Assembly: GCA_005502805.1 (NCBI GenBank)
Contig: SCMY01000012.1
Span: 62,001 to 126,000, forward strand
Source of the DNA: Rhizobiales bacterium 2SD
GTDB lineage: Bacteria; Pseudomonadota; Alphaproteobacteria; Rhizobiales; Beijerinckiaceae
Direction: 5' to 3'
DNA length: 64,000 nt
Below, piece by piece: positions 44,236-53,765 of this stretch (the first letter of the stretch is position 1; the number at the start of each line of letters is the position of its first letter). The notes beneath the pieces are model-generated. The model was not told the DNA's origin. It did not search any database and worked only from the letters and a program-made list of their open reading frames with translations. A program made the translations under genes and the position numbers.

Positions 44236-44619
44236 ATGAACAACCCTGCCCTGGGCGATGCCGCCAAGCTCGTCGGCCGCATCCTGCTCGCCCTGATGTT
44301 CGTGCTCGGCGGCTGGTCCAAGATCAACGGCTATGCCGGAACGCAAGCCTACATGGCGTCCGCGGGCGTGCCCGGCATCCTGCTGCCGCTCGTCATCATC
44401 GTCGAGCTCATCGGCGGCCTGATGATCGTCGTCGGCTACAAGACCCGCCTCGCGGCCCTTGCCCTGTTCGCCTTCACCATCGCCGCCTCGGTGCTGTTCC
44501 ATATGAACTGGGCTCAGCCGATGCAGCAACTGCTGTTCATGAAGAACCTCGCCGTGGCCGGCGGTTTCCTCGTGCTGTTCGCGGCGGGCGCGGGCGCCTA
44601 TTCGGTCGACAAGGACTGA
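44236..44619 (+). CDS. DoxX family membrane protein
   Basis: Small four-helix membrane protein (127 aa) of the DoxX/DoxD family. It begins ALGDAAKLVGRILLALMFVLGG, contains WSKINGYAGTQAYMASAGVP, and has LIGGLMIVVGYKTRLAALAL in the third helix. DoxX proteins are linked to redox or thiosulfate metabolism in some organisms, but most, including this type, have no proven role. It is monocistronic between two terminators (44088 and 44648). Confidence 0.92.
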   Translation: MNNPALGDAAKLVGRILLALMFVLGGWSKINGYAGTQAYMASAGVPGILLPLVIIVELIGGLMIVVGYKTRLAALALFAFTIAASVLFHMNWAQPMQQLLFMKNLAVAGGFLVLFAAGAGAYSVDKD

Positions 44620-44647
44620 AGCCCATCACAAAACGCTGAAAAAGCGC

Positions 44648-44674
44648 GGCCCGGCCTTGAGCCGGGCCTTTTTT
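44648..44674 (+). terminator. Rho-independent terminator after doxX-like gene
   Basis: Stem GGCCCGGC / GCCGGGCC with loop CTTGA, followed by six T. Confidence 0.9.
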
Positions 44675-44750
44675 GTGCGCAGGGCTGATCTACAAGGTTC
44701 TCTCCTACCCAGCGCCGCTCCCGCGCTGATTCCCCGACAAGGACGACGCC

Positions 44751-46850
44751 ATGCGCCTGTTGAGTTTCGCCGTCGCCGCGCTCGCCGTGATCGCGCTCGT
44801 GGTCAGCCAGCAAAGCGGCAGCGCCAGCATTCTCGGCCTCGGCGTCATCGGCATCCTGCTCGCCTTCGCGACCTTCCGGGCCACCACGATCCCGTTCTTC
44901 CTGAAGATCTTCTCCGGCATCTTCGGCACGGAATACGTGATCTTCGGCGCCGGCGCACTGCTGGCACAGCTCGGGTTCTGGCCTTCCGCCTGGCAAGCTG
45001 CCGCGCCTCCGGCCAGCCTTGCAACGACGGTCGGCGTCTTCGGCATCCTGATCTATCTCGTTTCCTTCGTGCCGGTGGTGCAACGCATCGCCCGCATTGC
45101 CTCACCCTATTTCGAGTCCTCCGAACCGCAGATCGCCAATCTCGGGCCGTTCGGCCGCTACCGGATGCGGCTCGGCACCTTCGCGGTTGCGCTCGTCGTC
45201 TTCCTGATCGTGCTCAACCAGGCGCAGGTCGGCATCTCCCTGCGCATCAATTTCTTCTACCGCGATTTCAACAACGCCCTGCAGGAGAAGAACGCGCCGG
45301 TTTTCTGGGAGCAGCTCGTCAACGTCTTCTGCGTCTGGGCGGCGATCTCGGTGATCAGCTATCTGATCGAGACGGTCGCGCAATCGGTGCTGCTGATCCG
45401 CTGGCGCGAATGGATGGCCGCCGAATACAACAAGCGCTGGCTCGGCAACGGCAACCACTACCGCATCTCGCTCGCCGGCACGGCCGACAACCCCGACCAG
45501 CGCATCTCGGAAGACACGCGCTCCTTCCTGAACCAGACTTACAGCTTCTCGCTGACGCTGATCACCCAGGTCTCGACGCTGGTGTCGTTCTCGATCGTGC
45601 TGTGGTCGATCCCCGTGGCCATCACCGTACCCGGCACCGACATCGTCATCCCCGGCTTCATCTTCTGGGCGACGCTGGTCTACGCTGCGATCGCGACCTG
45701 GGTCACCCATCTGATCGGCAAGCCATTGATCTCGCTGGAGTTCGAGCAGGAGCGGCGCGAGGCGAATTTCCGCTTCGCGCTCGCCCGCCTGCGCGAATAC
45801 TCCGAGCAGATCGCTTTGATGCGCGGCGAGACCGCGGAGCGGCGTCATCTCGGCGAGACCTTCGGCGGCATCGTCGAGAACTTCTACCGGCTGCTCTGGC
45901 GCAAGCTGAAACTGACGACCTTCACCCTGTCCTACAACCAGGCCAACGTCGTCATCCCTTACGTCTTGCTCGCGCCCTACTATTTCGGCGGGCAGATCGC
46001 CTTCGGTGTGCTGACGCAGGTCGCCTCGGCCTTCGGCCGGGTCGAAACGGCGATGTCGTTCTTCATCAACAGCTACCAGTCGATCGCCTCCTACCTCGCC
46101 TCGATCAACCGCCTCACCACCTTCGAGCAGGCAATCGCCAAGGCGGAGGCGCAGGGCGCCGGCGGCGAAGGTGCAGCGATCGACATTGTCGAGAAGCCGG
46201 TGAAAGACGCGACGATCGAGACGCTCGCGCTCAACCTGCCGAACGGGCAGCCGATCGTGCAGGCCTCCAACCTGACGCTGCCGGCCGGGCATTCGACGCT
46301 TGTGGTCGGTCCCTCCGGCTCCGGCAAGTCGACCCTGTTCCGCGCGCTCGCCGGCATCTGGCCATTCGGCGAAGGCAAGGTTGCGACGCCGCAGGGGCAG
46401 CGCATGCTGGTGCTGCCACAGCGTCCCTATCTGCCGCAGGGCTCGCTGCGCGCCGCGCTCGCCTACCCGTCCGAGCCTGACGCCTTCAGCGACGCCGAAA
46501 TCCATGCCGCGATGGAGAAGGTCAAGCTCGGCCATCTCGCGGAACGGCTCGACGAGGTCGACCTCTGGGGCCAGCGCCTCTCCGGCGGCGAACAGCAGCG
46601 ACTCGCCGTGGCTCGCGCCCTGCTGACCAAGCCGGACTGGCTCTTCCTCGACGAGGCGACAGCCTCGCTCGACGAGAAGCTGGAAGGCGAGATCTATGCC
46701 GTGATCCGGCAAGAGCTGCCGCAGACCAGCATCGTCTCGATCGGCCACCGCTCGACACTGCGGGAGATGCACGACCAGCTGATCGCGATGGAAAAGAACG
46801 CCGACGGCACCTTCAGCCCGAGGGCGAAGGCTATGGAGGCGGCGGGGTAG
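44751..46850 (+). CDS. SbmA/BacA-type ABC transporter with fused ATP-binding domain
   Basis: Fused ABC transporter (699 aa). The N-terminal part has several membrane helices, then a SbmA/BacA-like transmembrane region (LRINFFYRDFNNALQEKN, RWREWMAAEYNKRWL). The C-terminal ATPase has Walker A GPSGSGKST (about 525), signature LSGGEQQRLAVARALL and Walker B WLFLDEATAS. This layout fits the YddA/ABCD-like group of putative peptide, cobalamin or fatty-acid transporters. In rhizobia the related BacA confers peptide tolerance; whether this protein does so is unknown. It stands alone, after a terminator. Confidence 0.93.
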   Translation: MRLLSFAVAALAVIALVVSQQSGSASILGLGVIGILLAFATFRATTIPFFLKIFSGIFGTEYVIFGAGALLAQLGFWPSAWQAAAPPASLATTVGVFGILIYLVSFVPVVQRIARIASPYFESSEPQIANLGPFGRYRMRLGTFAVALVVFLIVLNQAQVGISLRINFFYRDFNNALQEKNAPVFWEQLVNVFCVWAAISVISYLIETVAQSVLLIRWREWMAAEYNKRWLGNGNHYRISLAGTADNPDQRISEDTRSFLNQTYSFSLTLITQVSTLVSFSIVLWSIPVAITVPGTDIVIPGFIFWATLVYAAIATWVTHLIGKPLISLEFEQERREANFRFALARLREYSEQIALMRGETAERRHLGETFGGIVENFYRLLWRKLKLTTFTLSYNQANVVIPYVLLAPYYFGGQIAFGVLTQVASAFGRVETAMSFFINSYQSIASYLASINRLTTFEQAIAKAEAQGAGGEGAAIDIVEKPVKDATIETLALNLPNGQPIVQASNLTLPAGHSTLVVGPSGSGKSTLFRALAGIWPFGEGKVATPQGQRMLVLPQRPYLPQGSLRAALAYPSEPDAFSDAEIHAAMEKVKLGHLAERLDEVDLWGQRLSGGEQQRLAVARALLTKPDWLFLDEATASLDEKLEGEIYAVIRQELPQTSIVSIGHRSTLREMHDQLIAMEKNADGTFSPRAKAMEAAG

Positions 46851-46999
46851 TGCGATCTGCCCCCTTCTCCCCTTGCGGGAGAGGGACACTCGATGCTGGT
46901 CGCCAGGTTACGGAGCAGGCCGAAAGCCACAAAGGTCTTCGCGCCCCTCGTCCGCCCCTACGGGCCGTCTTTCCCCGCGAGGGGAAAGGAACGGCGCCG

Positions 47000-47476
47000 T
47001 CAGATCCCGCGATCGAAGCGGAGTTCGCCGGCGCCGGTCTTGAGAACGAGACGGCCCTCGACCAGGTCCCATTGCCGGACGGTGCGGAGCGCCATCAGAT
47101 AGCTACGCTCGAAATCCGAGGCGCCCTTGTCGCAGGCCATCTTGGTCACTGCGATCGGGCCGACGGCGAAGCCCTGCTGACGCAGCGGATAGGCCGAGGC
47201 CGAGAAAGTGTTGCAGCCGCCGAAACCAGTACCGCGCAGATTGGAATCGACCTTCAGCGTCGCGCGATGGCCGGTGGCCGGCTTGCCGTTGATCTGCAGC
47301 AGGGTCCAGGAAGCGTCGAGCGGAAAGTTCTTCTCCTGCTTCGGCGGCGGCGCCTCCCCTCCCGGCTGCTCACCACGAGGCGGCATCTGCTGACGACGCT
47401 GGGCAAGCGCATCGGTCACCAGCACAGGCGACAGGGAGAGAACGAGGGCGGCCATCAGGCCGAGGCGCGACTGCAT
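47000..47476 (-). CDS. META domain-containing secreted protein (HslJ-like)
   Basis: A 158-aa exported protein. A signal peptide (MQSRLGLMAALVLSLSPVLV) is cleaved near DALAQRRQ, followed by a short Pro/Gln/Gly linker and a META (DUF306) domain: SWTLLQINGKPATGHRATLKV, then GGCNTFSASAYPL and MACDKGASDFERSYLMAL. The conserved Cys pair is typical of HslJ-like proteins, which are linked to stress or envelope functions without a known reaction. The ATG at 47476 begins the signal peptide. Confidence 0.88.
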   Translation of the reverse strand: MQSRLGLMAALVLSLSPVLVTDALAQRRQQMPPRGEQPGGEAPPPKQEKNFPLDASWTLLQINGKPATGHRATLKVDSNLRGTGFGGCNTFSASAYPLRQQGFAVGPIAVTKMACDKGASDFERSYLMALRTVRQWDLVEGRLVLKTGAGELRFDRGI

Positions 47477-47576
47477 ATTCAATTGGTCCAGACCCCGATT
47501 GGAAAGAGCGCGACGGCCCACAGGAGAGCCCGACGCTTTCCACTGCACCGATCGCGGTGGCGAGCGCAAGTCTCGA

Positions 47577-47596
47577 TCGCACCACTTTTGGTGCGA
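47577..47596. repeat. Inverted repeat downstream of hisG
   Basis: TCGCACC and GGTGCGA around ACTTTT, in the 182-bp gap between the hisG stop and the META gene start. There is no T run on either strand, so it may be a weak terminator or an operator. Confidence 0.4.
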
Positions 47597-47658
47597 CTTG
47601 CACCGAAATCGCTTCGCCTTGGCTGGTTACCCCGACATTGCGTCGGCAATCCGGCAGG

Positions 47659-48654
47659 TCAGATGCGCGCCAACAGCCGCTCCAGCAGCGGGTTCGAACG
47701 GCGGAAGACATAGTCGAGCGTGCGCACGGTGATGTCGTCGGCGCCGGCCTTGCCGAGCTCCTCGACCAGCGGGAACACCGCCTTGCGCGGGCAATGCAGC
47801 GTGACGACGCCATCGCTGCCGGCTGCGCCGAACGGCAGGCGCGCGCCGAGCCGATGGGCGATCTCGCCGAGCCGCTGCGGCGAGACGGCGTTGAGCACGG
47901 CGCGGACCTCGCGCAGCGAGCGCGCCTCCTCCTCGGCAGCGATGCGCGACAGGATGGCGGCCGCGGCCTCCCGCGCCTGCTTACCCCAGGGCGCGCGCAC
48001 GGAGGCGACGAGGTTGGCCTCCGAAGCCAGGATCACGCCGTCGTCGAGCACTTTCAGAGCGTTCGCGGACAGCGTCGCGCCGGTGGTGGTGATGTCGACG
48101 ACGATCTCGGCCGTGCCGGCAGCCGGTGCGCCCTCGGTCGCGCCGAGGCTCTCGACGATGCGGTAGTCGGCGAGGCCATGGCTGGCGAAGAACCGGCGCG
48201 TCAGGTTCACGTACTTCGTGGCGACGCGCAGCTTGCGGCCGGTGCGGGCGCGCATGGTCGCAGCGACGTCGTCGAGATCGGCCATGGTCCGGACATCGAT
48301 CCAGGCCTGCGGCACGGCGACGACGACGTTGGCGTTACCGAAGCCGAGCGGCGCCAGCATCACCATGCTGGCATCGGCATCGGCGACCTGCTCGCGCACC
48401 AGATCCTCGCCGGTGATCCCGAGATGGGCGGCGCCTGACGACAGCTGCGCGACGATCTCGGAAGCCGAGAGATAGGCGACCTCGGCCCCGCCGAGCCCGG
48501 CGATCTGGCCGCGATATTCGCGCTGACCGCGTGCCTGTACGAAGGAGAGGCCGGCGCGGCCGAAGAAGGCGGTGGCGTTCTCCTGCAGCCGGCCCTTGGA
48601 GGGCACGGCGAGAACCAGCGGCGCGTCGTTCGTCATTGTCTCCGCCCCGCTCAT
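47659..48654 (-). CDS. hisG: ATP phosphoribosyltransferase catalytic subunit HisG
   Basis: First enzyme of histidine biosynthesis (331 aa): ATP plus PRPP gives phosphoribosyl-ATP. The N-terminus LVLAVPSKGRLQENATAFF, the PRPP-loop region EIVVDITTTGATLSANAL and the preceding KYVNLTRRFFASHG are all clear. Paired with HisZ it would act in a HisG-HisZ complex, although its length is more than that of short HisG proteins, as is usual in Rhizobiales. The start overlaps the hisZ stop (ATGA); an internal ATG at 48636 is possible. It is the last gene of hisS-hisZ-hisG. Confidence 0.95.
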   Translation of the reverse strand: MSGAETMTNDAPLVLAVPSKGRLQENATAFFGRAGLSFVQARGQREYRGQIAGLGGAEVAYLSASEIVAQLSSGAAHLGITGEDLVREQVADADASMVMLAPLGFGNANVVVAVPQAWIDVRTMADLDDVAATMRARTGRKLRVATKYVNLTRRFFASHGLADYRIVESLGATEGAPAAGTAEIVVDITTTGATLSANALKVLDDGVILASEANLVASVRAPWGKQAREAAAAILSRIAAEEEARSLREVRAVLNAVSPQRLGEIAHRLGARLPFGAAGSDGVVTLHCPRKAVFPLVEELGKAGADDITVRTLDYVFRRSNPLLERLLARI

Positions 48655-49757
48655 GCCTTGCCTCCCGCCAGGCGGTCGAGCCAGAGCGAGGCGCCGACGG
48701 CCGGTACCGGCGCCGGCGCACCGAGGCGCTGGAGCACGCCGTCATAGCGGCCACCACCGGCGATCGGCTTCAGGTCCGGCCGGGCCGGATCATGCAATTC
48801 GAAGATGAAGCCGGTGTAGTAGTCGAGGTTGCGGGCAAAGCCGGCCGAGAACGAGATGCTGGCGACATCGACGCCGCGCGCGGCGAGGAAGCCGGTGCGC
48901 TCGTCGAAAGCGTCGAGCGCGACGGAGAGATCGAGCCCGGCCTCGCCCGCGAGCTTGCGCAGGGCTGCTGAGGCGCCGTCCGGATCGCCGCCGATCGCCA
49001 AGGCGTGCGCGATCACGCCGCTCGCCTCGCCATTGACTGGATTGTCGCGCTCGGCCGCCCGCGCCAGGAAGCGCTCGGCGATGTCGCCGGCCGAGCGGCC
49101 GCCGACGGTCGAGATCCCGGCGATCGAGAGCACATCCTCGACGAAGGCGCGCGCAGCCTTGGGGTCCTGCCCCTCAAGCGCCTTGAGCAGGCCGGCATGA
49201 GCATGTTCGACTTCGTTGACCGGTGGCTCCAGCGCGGCGACGGCATCGGCGCCTTTGCCCTGCGCCACGGCGCGCATCAGCCGGCGGCGAGCGGCCTGCG
49301 GCACGCCCAGCCGGTCGAGCAGCGCGGTCAGCAGCGCGACGTCGCCCATCAGCAGGCGTGGCCGGGTCAAACCGAGCGAAGCGGCCGCTTCGACGGTGAG
49401 CGCCATGATCTCGGCATCGGCCGCGGCGAAATCGGTGCGACCGAAGGATTCGAGGCCGGCTTGCGCGAATTCGCTCGGCTCGTTGGCGCCGCGCATCCGG
49501 AAGACCGGGCCGGCATAGGCATAGGAGGCCGGCTCGCCGGCATGGGCAGCGATATGCGCCAGCGCGACGGGGATGGTGTATTCCGGCCGCAGGCACCATT
49601 CGCGCCCGTCATCGTCCTGGGTCAGGAAGATGCGGCGGCGGATATCCTCGCCGGAGAGGTCGAGGAAGGGCTCGACGGGCTGCAGGATCGCCGGCTCGGC
49701 GCGCGAAAAGCCCTCGCGCTCGAACGGCGCGATCACGGTCTCGAGCTTTGAGCGCAT
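48651..49757 (-). CDS. hisZ: ATP phosphoribosyltransferase regulatory subunit HisZ
   Basis: HisZ (368 aa), a class II tRNA-synthetase-like protein that allows HisG to work and be feedback-regulated by histidine. Motifs include VEPFLDLSGEDIRRRIFLTQD, the motif-2-like CLRPEYTIPVALAHIA and YAYAGPVFRMR, and the late RNLDYYTGFIFELHD and GGGRYDGVLQRLG. It lacks the tRNA anticodon domain of HisS. The ATG at 49757 is used; a GTG three codons upstream is possible. It follows hisS by 92 bp and is coupled to hisG. Confidence 0.95.
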   Translation of the reverse strand: MRSKLETVIAPFEREGFSRAEPAILQPVEPFLDLSGEDIRRRIFLTQDDDGREWCLRPEYTIPVALAHIAAHAGEPASYAYAGPVFRMRGANEPSEFAQAGLESFGRTDFAAADAEIMALTVEAAASLGLTRPRLLMGDVALLTALLDRLGVPQAARRRLMRAVAQGKGADAVAALEPPVNEVEHAHAGLLKALEGQDPKAARAFVEDVLSIAGISTVGGRSAGDIAERFLARAAERDNPVNGEASGVIAHALAIGGDPDGASAALRKLAGEAGLDLSVALDAFDERTGFLAARGVDVASISFSAGFARNLDYYTGFIFELHDPARPDLKPIAGGGRYDGVLQRLGAPAPVPAVGASLWLDRLAGGKA

Positions 49758-49849
49758 GGCCGGCACTTTACAAAAACCCTGTTGCGGCGCCGTCCTAGCA
49801 GGGACGCCCGCGATTTTCGACGGTTTTTAGGGAATTGGGTGAACGGGAA

Positions 49850-51424
49850 TCAGGCGTAGCGCCCGAGTACCCGCCTCACCCCCTCGACCAGCTCGCCCAC
49901 CGGCACGGAGAACTGCGCCTGCGCCTGCCGCTCCTTGTGCTCGGCCGAGTCCTTGACGTCGCGGCTGGCCGCGGCGAGCTCGGCGCCGAGGATCAGGTCC
50001 TTGATCACGACCGTGCCGGCCTCGCGCTCGGACGAGCCCTGGATCACCGCGCAGGCGGCGCCGCGCCGGTCGGCATATTTCATCTGGGCGTTGAAGCCGG
50101 AGGAGCCGAGATAGAGGTCGGCGCGGCAGAGCGCCCTGCCCTCGCCATCCTTCGCCTGCCGAAGCTGCGCGACGAAAGCCTGATAGGCCGGCATGAATTC
50201 CGGCGACTTGTTGTCCATCGCGGTGACGACGACGAGCGGCAATTCGTTCTTCTGGTCGACGATCGGCGACTTCACCGCCTTCAGCGCCGAATAGAGCCGG
50301 GAGACGCCGATCGAGAAGCCGGTCGCCGGTACCGGCTCGGGCCGGAAGCGGCCGACGAGGCCGTCATAGCGCCCGCCGCCCGCGACCGAGCCGAAACGCA
50401 CGACCTGGCCATCCTCATTGGTGACCGGGAAGGTCAGCTCCACCTCGTAGACCGGGCCGGTATAGTATTCGAGGCCGCGGACGATCGATGGGTCGATGAT
50501 GACGCGGCCGAGATAACCGGCTGCCGTCACAAGTTCGCGGATCTGTTCGAGTTCTTCGATCCCGGCCACGCCGTTCTCGGCGCCCTCGACCAGCTTGCGC
50601 AGTTCCGCAACGGCCTCGGCGGAGAGCTCGGCGGACTTGGCGCTGTCGGAGGCGGTCGACTTGCCGAGATCGGCCAGCCGCTGGCCGACGGCGAGATAGC
50701 GCAGGATCGTCTCGGCCTGCGTCTCGGACAGGCCGGCGCCCTTGGTGAAGTCGCCGCTCTCGTCCTTGCGGCCGTCGCGGAGCAGCTTGCGGATCTCATC
50801 GAGCGGGAACTTGTCAGCCTTGTCGATCGCACGCAGCACGGTCAGGCGCGTTGCCTGCTCAATGCCGGCAGCGTCCATCACCCCGTCGAGCACCTTGCGG
50901 TTGTTGACCTTGACGACATAGTCGCCGCGCTTGATGCCGAGCTTCTCCATGGTGTCGGCGGCGAGCATGCAGATCTCGGCATCGCCGGCGACCGTGCCCG
51001 AGCCGACAATGTCGGCGTCGAACTGCATGAACTGGCGGAAGCGGCCCGGGCCCGGCTTCTCGTTGCGGAAGACATAGCCAACCCGATAGCTGCGATAGGG
51101 CTTCGGCAGCGCGTCGAAATTCTCGGCGACATAGCGGGCGAGCGGCGCGGTCAGGTCATAGCGCAGCGAGAGCCACTGCTCGTCATCGTCCTGGAAGGAG
51201 AAGACGCCCTCGTTCGGCCGGTCCTGGTCCGGCAGGAATTTGCCGAGCGCGTCGGTGTACTCGACGAAGGGCGTCTCGACCGGATCGAAGCCGTAGAGCG
51301 AGAAGCTCTCGCGGATCACGGCGAGCATGCGCTCGGTGGCAGCGACATCGGCCGGGCCGCGATCGACGAAACCGCGCGGCTGGCGGGCCTTCAGCTTGGC
51401 AGGGGCGGACTTGTCGGCGGACAT
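49850..51424 (-). CDS. hisS: Histidyl-tRNA synthetase
   Basis: Class II aminoacyl-tRNA synthetase charging tRNA-His (524 aa). It has motif 2 (LSLRYDLTAPLARY, then RSYRVGYVFRNEKPGPGRFRQF), the histidine-specific segment RGLEYYTGPVYEVEL and GGGRYDGLVGRF, and a C-terminal anticodon-binding domain. It is about 100 residues longer than E. coli HisS, with an insertion around residues 195-260, as is normal in Rhizobiales. It is the first gene of the hisS-hisZ-hisG operon. Confidence 0.96.
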   Translation of the reverse strand: MSADKSAPAKLKARQPRGFVDRGPADVAATERMLAVIRESFSLYGFDPVETPFVEYTDALGKFLPDQDRPNEGVFSFQDDDEQWLSLRYDLTAPLARYVAENFDALPKPYRSYRVGYVFRNEKPGPGRFRQFMQFDADIVGSGTVAGDAEICMLAADTMEKLGIKRGDYVVKVNNRKVLDGVMDAAGIEQATRLTVLRAIDKADKFPLDEIRKLLRDGRKDESGDFTKGAGLSETQAETILRYLAVGQRLADLGKSTASDSAKSAELSAEAVAELRKLVEGAENGVAGIEELEQIRELVTAAGYLGRVIIDPSIVRGLEYYTGPVYEVELTFPVTNEDGQVVRFGSVAGGGRYDGLVGRFRPEPVPATGFSIGVSRLYSALKAVKSPIVDQKNELPLVVVTAMDNKSPEFMPAYQAFVAQLRQAKDGEGRALCRADLYLGSSGFNAQMKYADRRGAACAVIQGSSEREAGTVVIKDLILGAELAAASRDVKDSAEHKERQAQAQFSVPVGELVEGVRRVLGRYA

Positions 51425-51600
51425 GGCAGAGGGGCTCGGTAAGTCAATGCTGATTGATGTCCGAGCGGGTTAGCCCGCTGAGCCGTCAGGGGCAAGCGCG
51501 GCCACGCAATCCGGCTAGGCGCAGGCGAGCGCTCATCTTCGATTCAAGCGCCCCTGCGACAGCAACCGCCCTCCGCGGGACGGGGGACTTATCCATGATC

Positions 51601-52755
51601 TCAGCGACGAAACCCTCGACAGCGCGCATCGAAGGAGGCGAAAACCTCTTCGCTGCCGGAAATGTCGAACACAGCCTCGCGCGGTCGGCCACCGCGATCC
51701 ATGCGACCGCTGACGACGAAGCGCTGGCCGCGTGCCAGTTGGTCGCGTGCGCCGGGCGAGAGCGTCGCCATGCCATTGAACTCGCCATCGCTGAACACAA
51801 GCCCTTCGTCCGCGCCGCCGACTTGCCAGCGCTGCGGGCGCCCGTCGATCGAGGCCGGCGTCGGTGAGTTCGATATCGACCAGTTGCCAGGTGGCAGGAA
51901 CCAGTTGCTCACCTCGACACCGCCGTTCCGGCCCTTCTGGCAACTGAGCAGGAAGCGGAAGGCACGATCCTCCGACTGAATTCGGAGATCGACCTGGACC
52001 TTCGTCGGCTGCACCAACTGCCAGCGCGACGGCTTGCGCGGAATATCCGGCGGCGTTGCCGTGGCCGTCTTGGGCGCGTCGGCAGCGCTGGCCGGCAGCC
52101 CGGCCGCAGGCTTCGCCTGGGTGGCGGCAGGAGCAGGCGGCTCGTCGATCTTCGGAGCGACAACCGGCTTCGCAGGGCTGTCCGGGGAATGCAGCAGCAC
52201 ACCCATGGGCTCGGCCGCGGCGGGAGCCGGCGGCGGTACGGCAGGCGAAGCAGCGGGTGCGGCAGGAGCGGGTGCAGGAGGAACGGGCGCTGGAGCCGGA
52301 ACCGCCGCCGCTTTTGGCGCCGGCGGAGCCTCGATCAGCGTGGCCGACATCAGCTTGACGATCCGGCCAGCCGCTCCGCATGCGACGGACCGGACCTTGA
52401 GGCGAGCGCCCTTCCGGAACAGGTCATCGAACGCGGCCTGGAGGCGGGCATAGGCGGCGCGATCCCTGATGTCGTAGGCCGCAGGCAGATTGATGTAGCT
52501 GTCGTCATAAGGCGGCTCGTTGAAGGTGAAGCCTTGCAGCTCCCCCTTCTCGACCTTGCGGTCAACGACCCGCCCTGTGCCTGTGCCCCGGACACAACCG
52601 GAGCCGGTCGGCAGACCGGTGATCGCGACGACGCGCCCGGTCTGGTCCCTGTCGATGCGGACCTGGGCATCTGCCGGCGTCGCCGCGGCTGCAGACAGCA
52701 GGGCGGCACCTGCCAAAGCGGCGAAACGCAAGCTGAAGCAGTCCGTCATAAGCAT
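51601..52755 (-). CDS. Secreted hypothetical protein with proline/alanine-rich linker
   Basis: A 384-aa exported protein that I cannot assign to a family. The signal peptide (MLMTDCFSLRFAALAGAALL) is cleaved near ADAQVRID. An N-terminal domain (about 30-130) contains DQTGRVVAITGLPTGSGCVRG. A long Pro/Ala linker (about 150-235) follows, then a C-terminal domain with three to four cysteines in all, including FRFLLSCQKGRNGG and a terminal SFDARCRGF. It may be a periplasmic binding or inhibitor-like protein. The frame continues upstream over the LysR gene but those residues are not protein-like. It stands alone beside hisS. Confidence 0.75.
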   Translation of the reverse strand: MLMTDCFSLRFAALAGAALLSAAAATPADAQVRIDRDQTGRVVAITGLPTGSGCVRGTGTGRVVDRKVEKGELQGFTFNEPPYDDSYINLPAAYDIRDRAAYARLQAAFDDLFRKGARLKVRSVACGAAGRIVKLMSATLIEAPPAPKAAAVPAPAPVPPAPAPAAPAASPAVPPPAPAAAEPMGVLLHSPDSPAKPVVAPKIDEPPAPAATQAKPAAGLPASAADAPKTATATPPDIPRKPSRWQLVQPTKVQVDLRIQSEDRAFRFLLSCQKGRNGGVEVSNWFLPPGNWSISNSPTPASIDGRPQRWQVGGADEGLVFSDGEFNGMATLSPGARDQLARGQRFVVSGRMDRGGRPREAVFDISGSEEVFASFDARCRGFRR

Positions 52756-52846
52756 GGAGTCCGTTGCGGCAGGGAAAGGATAGAGGCGTCGTCGCCAATA
52801 TTCGCAAGGATATTGGCTGTCACGGCTTTCCCGACGCAAGTGCTTT

Positions 52847-53752
52847 CTACAGCGCCAATCCTTCATCCCAATATGGTGTCGCTCCGTAAAGCTCCGCCAG
52901 ATAGTCGACGAAGGCGCGCACCTTCTGCTCCATGTGCCGACGGCTCGGGTAGACCGCGTAGACCGCGACGCGCTTGCCGACGGAATAAGCCGGCAGCACC
53001 CTGATGAGGGCGCCTGATTGCAACTCCGGCCCGACGTCCCAGGTCGAGCGCAGCGCGATGCCGACACCCGCCAGCAGCGCCTCGCGCACCACCTCGCTCG
53101 AATTGGTCCGCAGCGGCCCGTTGACCCGGACGGCGACCTGCCCTTCCGGGCCATCGAGACGCCACTGGTCGGCATTATGGGCGACGAGGGTGTGGCGCGA
53201 CAGGTCCTCGATGACGTCCGGAACGCCGTTGGCGGCGAGGTAGCCCGGCGTCGCGCAGAGCACGCGATGGTTCGGCGCCAGCCGCTTCGCCACCAGGCTC
53301 GAATCGCGCAGATCGGCGATTCGCACCGCCAGGTCGAAGCCCTCCGCGATGATGTCGACGAAGGCGTCGCTCAGGATCAGCTCGACATTCACCGCCGGGT
53401 TGGCGTCGAGGAAGGGTTTGAGGTGCGGCGCGACATGCATGCGCCCGAACGAGGTCGGCGCCGAGACGCGCAGGGTTCCGCGCGCCTGACCGGCGCCGCT
53501 GGCGACCCAGGCCTCGGCTTCCTCGATCGAGCCGAGGATCGAGACGACCCGCTCATAGAAGCCCTGGCCGGCCTCGGTCAGCGAGAGCTGGCGCGTGGTG
53601 CGCTGGAGCAGGCGCACGCCGAGCCGGTCCTCCAGGCGGCGGATGCGCTTGGAGATGACGGCCGGCGAGAGGTTGAGCTCGCGGGCGGCGGCGGACATGC
53701 TCCTGGCCGTGACGACATGCGCGAAGACATCGAGGTCGCCGAACCGATCCAT
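52847..53752 (-). CDS. LysR family transcriptional regulator (next to glcDEF)
   Basis: LTTR protein (301 aa) with the N-terminal helix-turn-helix (FAHVVTARSMSAAARELNLS, then ISKRIRRLEDRLGVRLLQRTT) and a type 2 periplasmic-binding-like sensor domain with RIADLRDSSLVAKRLAPNHR. The ATG at 53752 begins MDRFGDLDVF. It is divergent from glcD (158 bp between starts), and an inverted repeat TTTCC-N5-GGAAA near its own start suggests autoregulation and control of glcDEF (inference). Confidence 0.92.
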   Translation of the reverse strand: MDRFGDLDVFAHVVTARSMSAAARELNLSPAVISKRIRRLEDRLGVRLLQRTTRQLSLTEAGQGFYERVVSILGSIEEAEAWVASGAGQARGTLRVSAPTSFGRMHVAPHLKPFLDANPAVNVELILSDAFVDIIAEGFDLAVRIADLRDSSLVAKRLAPNHRVLCATPGYLAANGVPDVIEDLSRHTLVAHNADQWRLDGPEGQVAVRVNGPLRTNSSEVVREALLAGVGIALRSTWDVGPELQSGALIRVLPAYSVGKRVAVYAVYPSRRHMEQKVRAFVDYLAELYGATPYWDEGLAL

Positions 53753-53765
53753 CCGCCCGCCACCT

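Noticed and set aside
44657..46480. A 607-codon frame on the same strand as the ABC gene but in another phase
   Set aside because: Arg-rich, no domains, and it ends inside the ABC gene. It is a frame shadow.
45102..46889. A 595-codon minus-strand frame opposite the SbmA-type ABC gene
   Set aside because: The plus-strand gene has Walker A, signature and Walker B motifs; the opposite frame has only low-complexity charged sequence.
46860..46990. Palindromic bits CTCCCCTTGCGGGAGAG and TTCCCCGCGAGGGGAA taken as a member of the GTCAT family or a terminator
   Set aside because: They lack GTCAT/ATGAC borders and T runs. They look like another common short intergenic palindrome and I could not define its ends.
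49835..51442. A 535-codon plus-strand frame opposite hisS
   Set aside because: The minus strand encodes an unmistakable histidyl-tRNA synthetase; the opposite translation has no recognisable motif.
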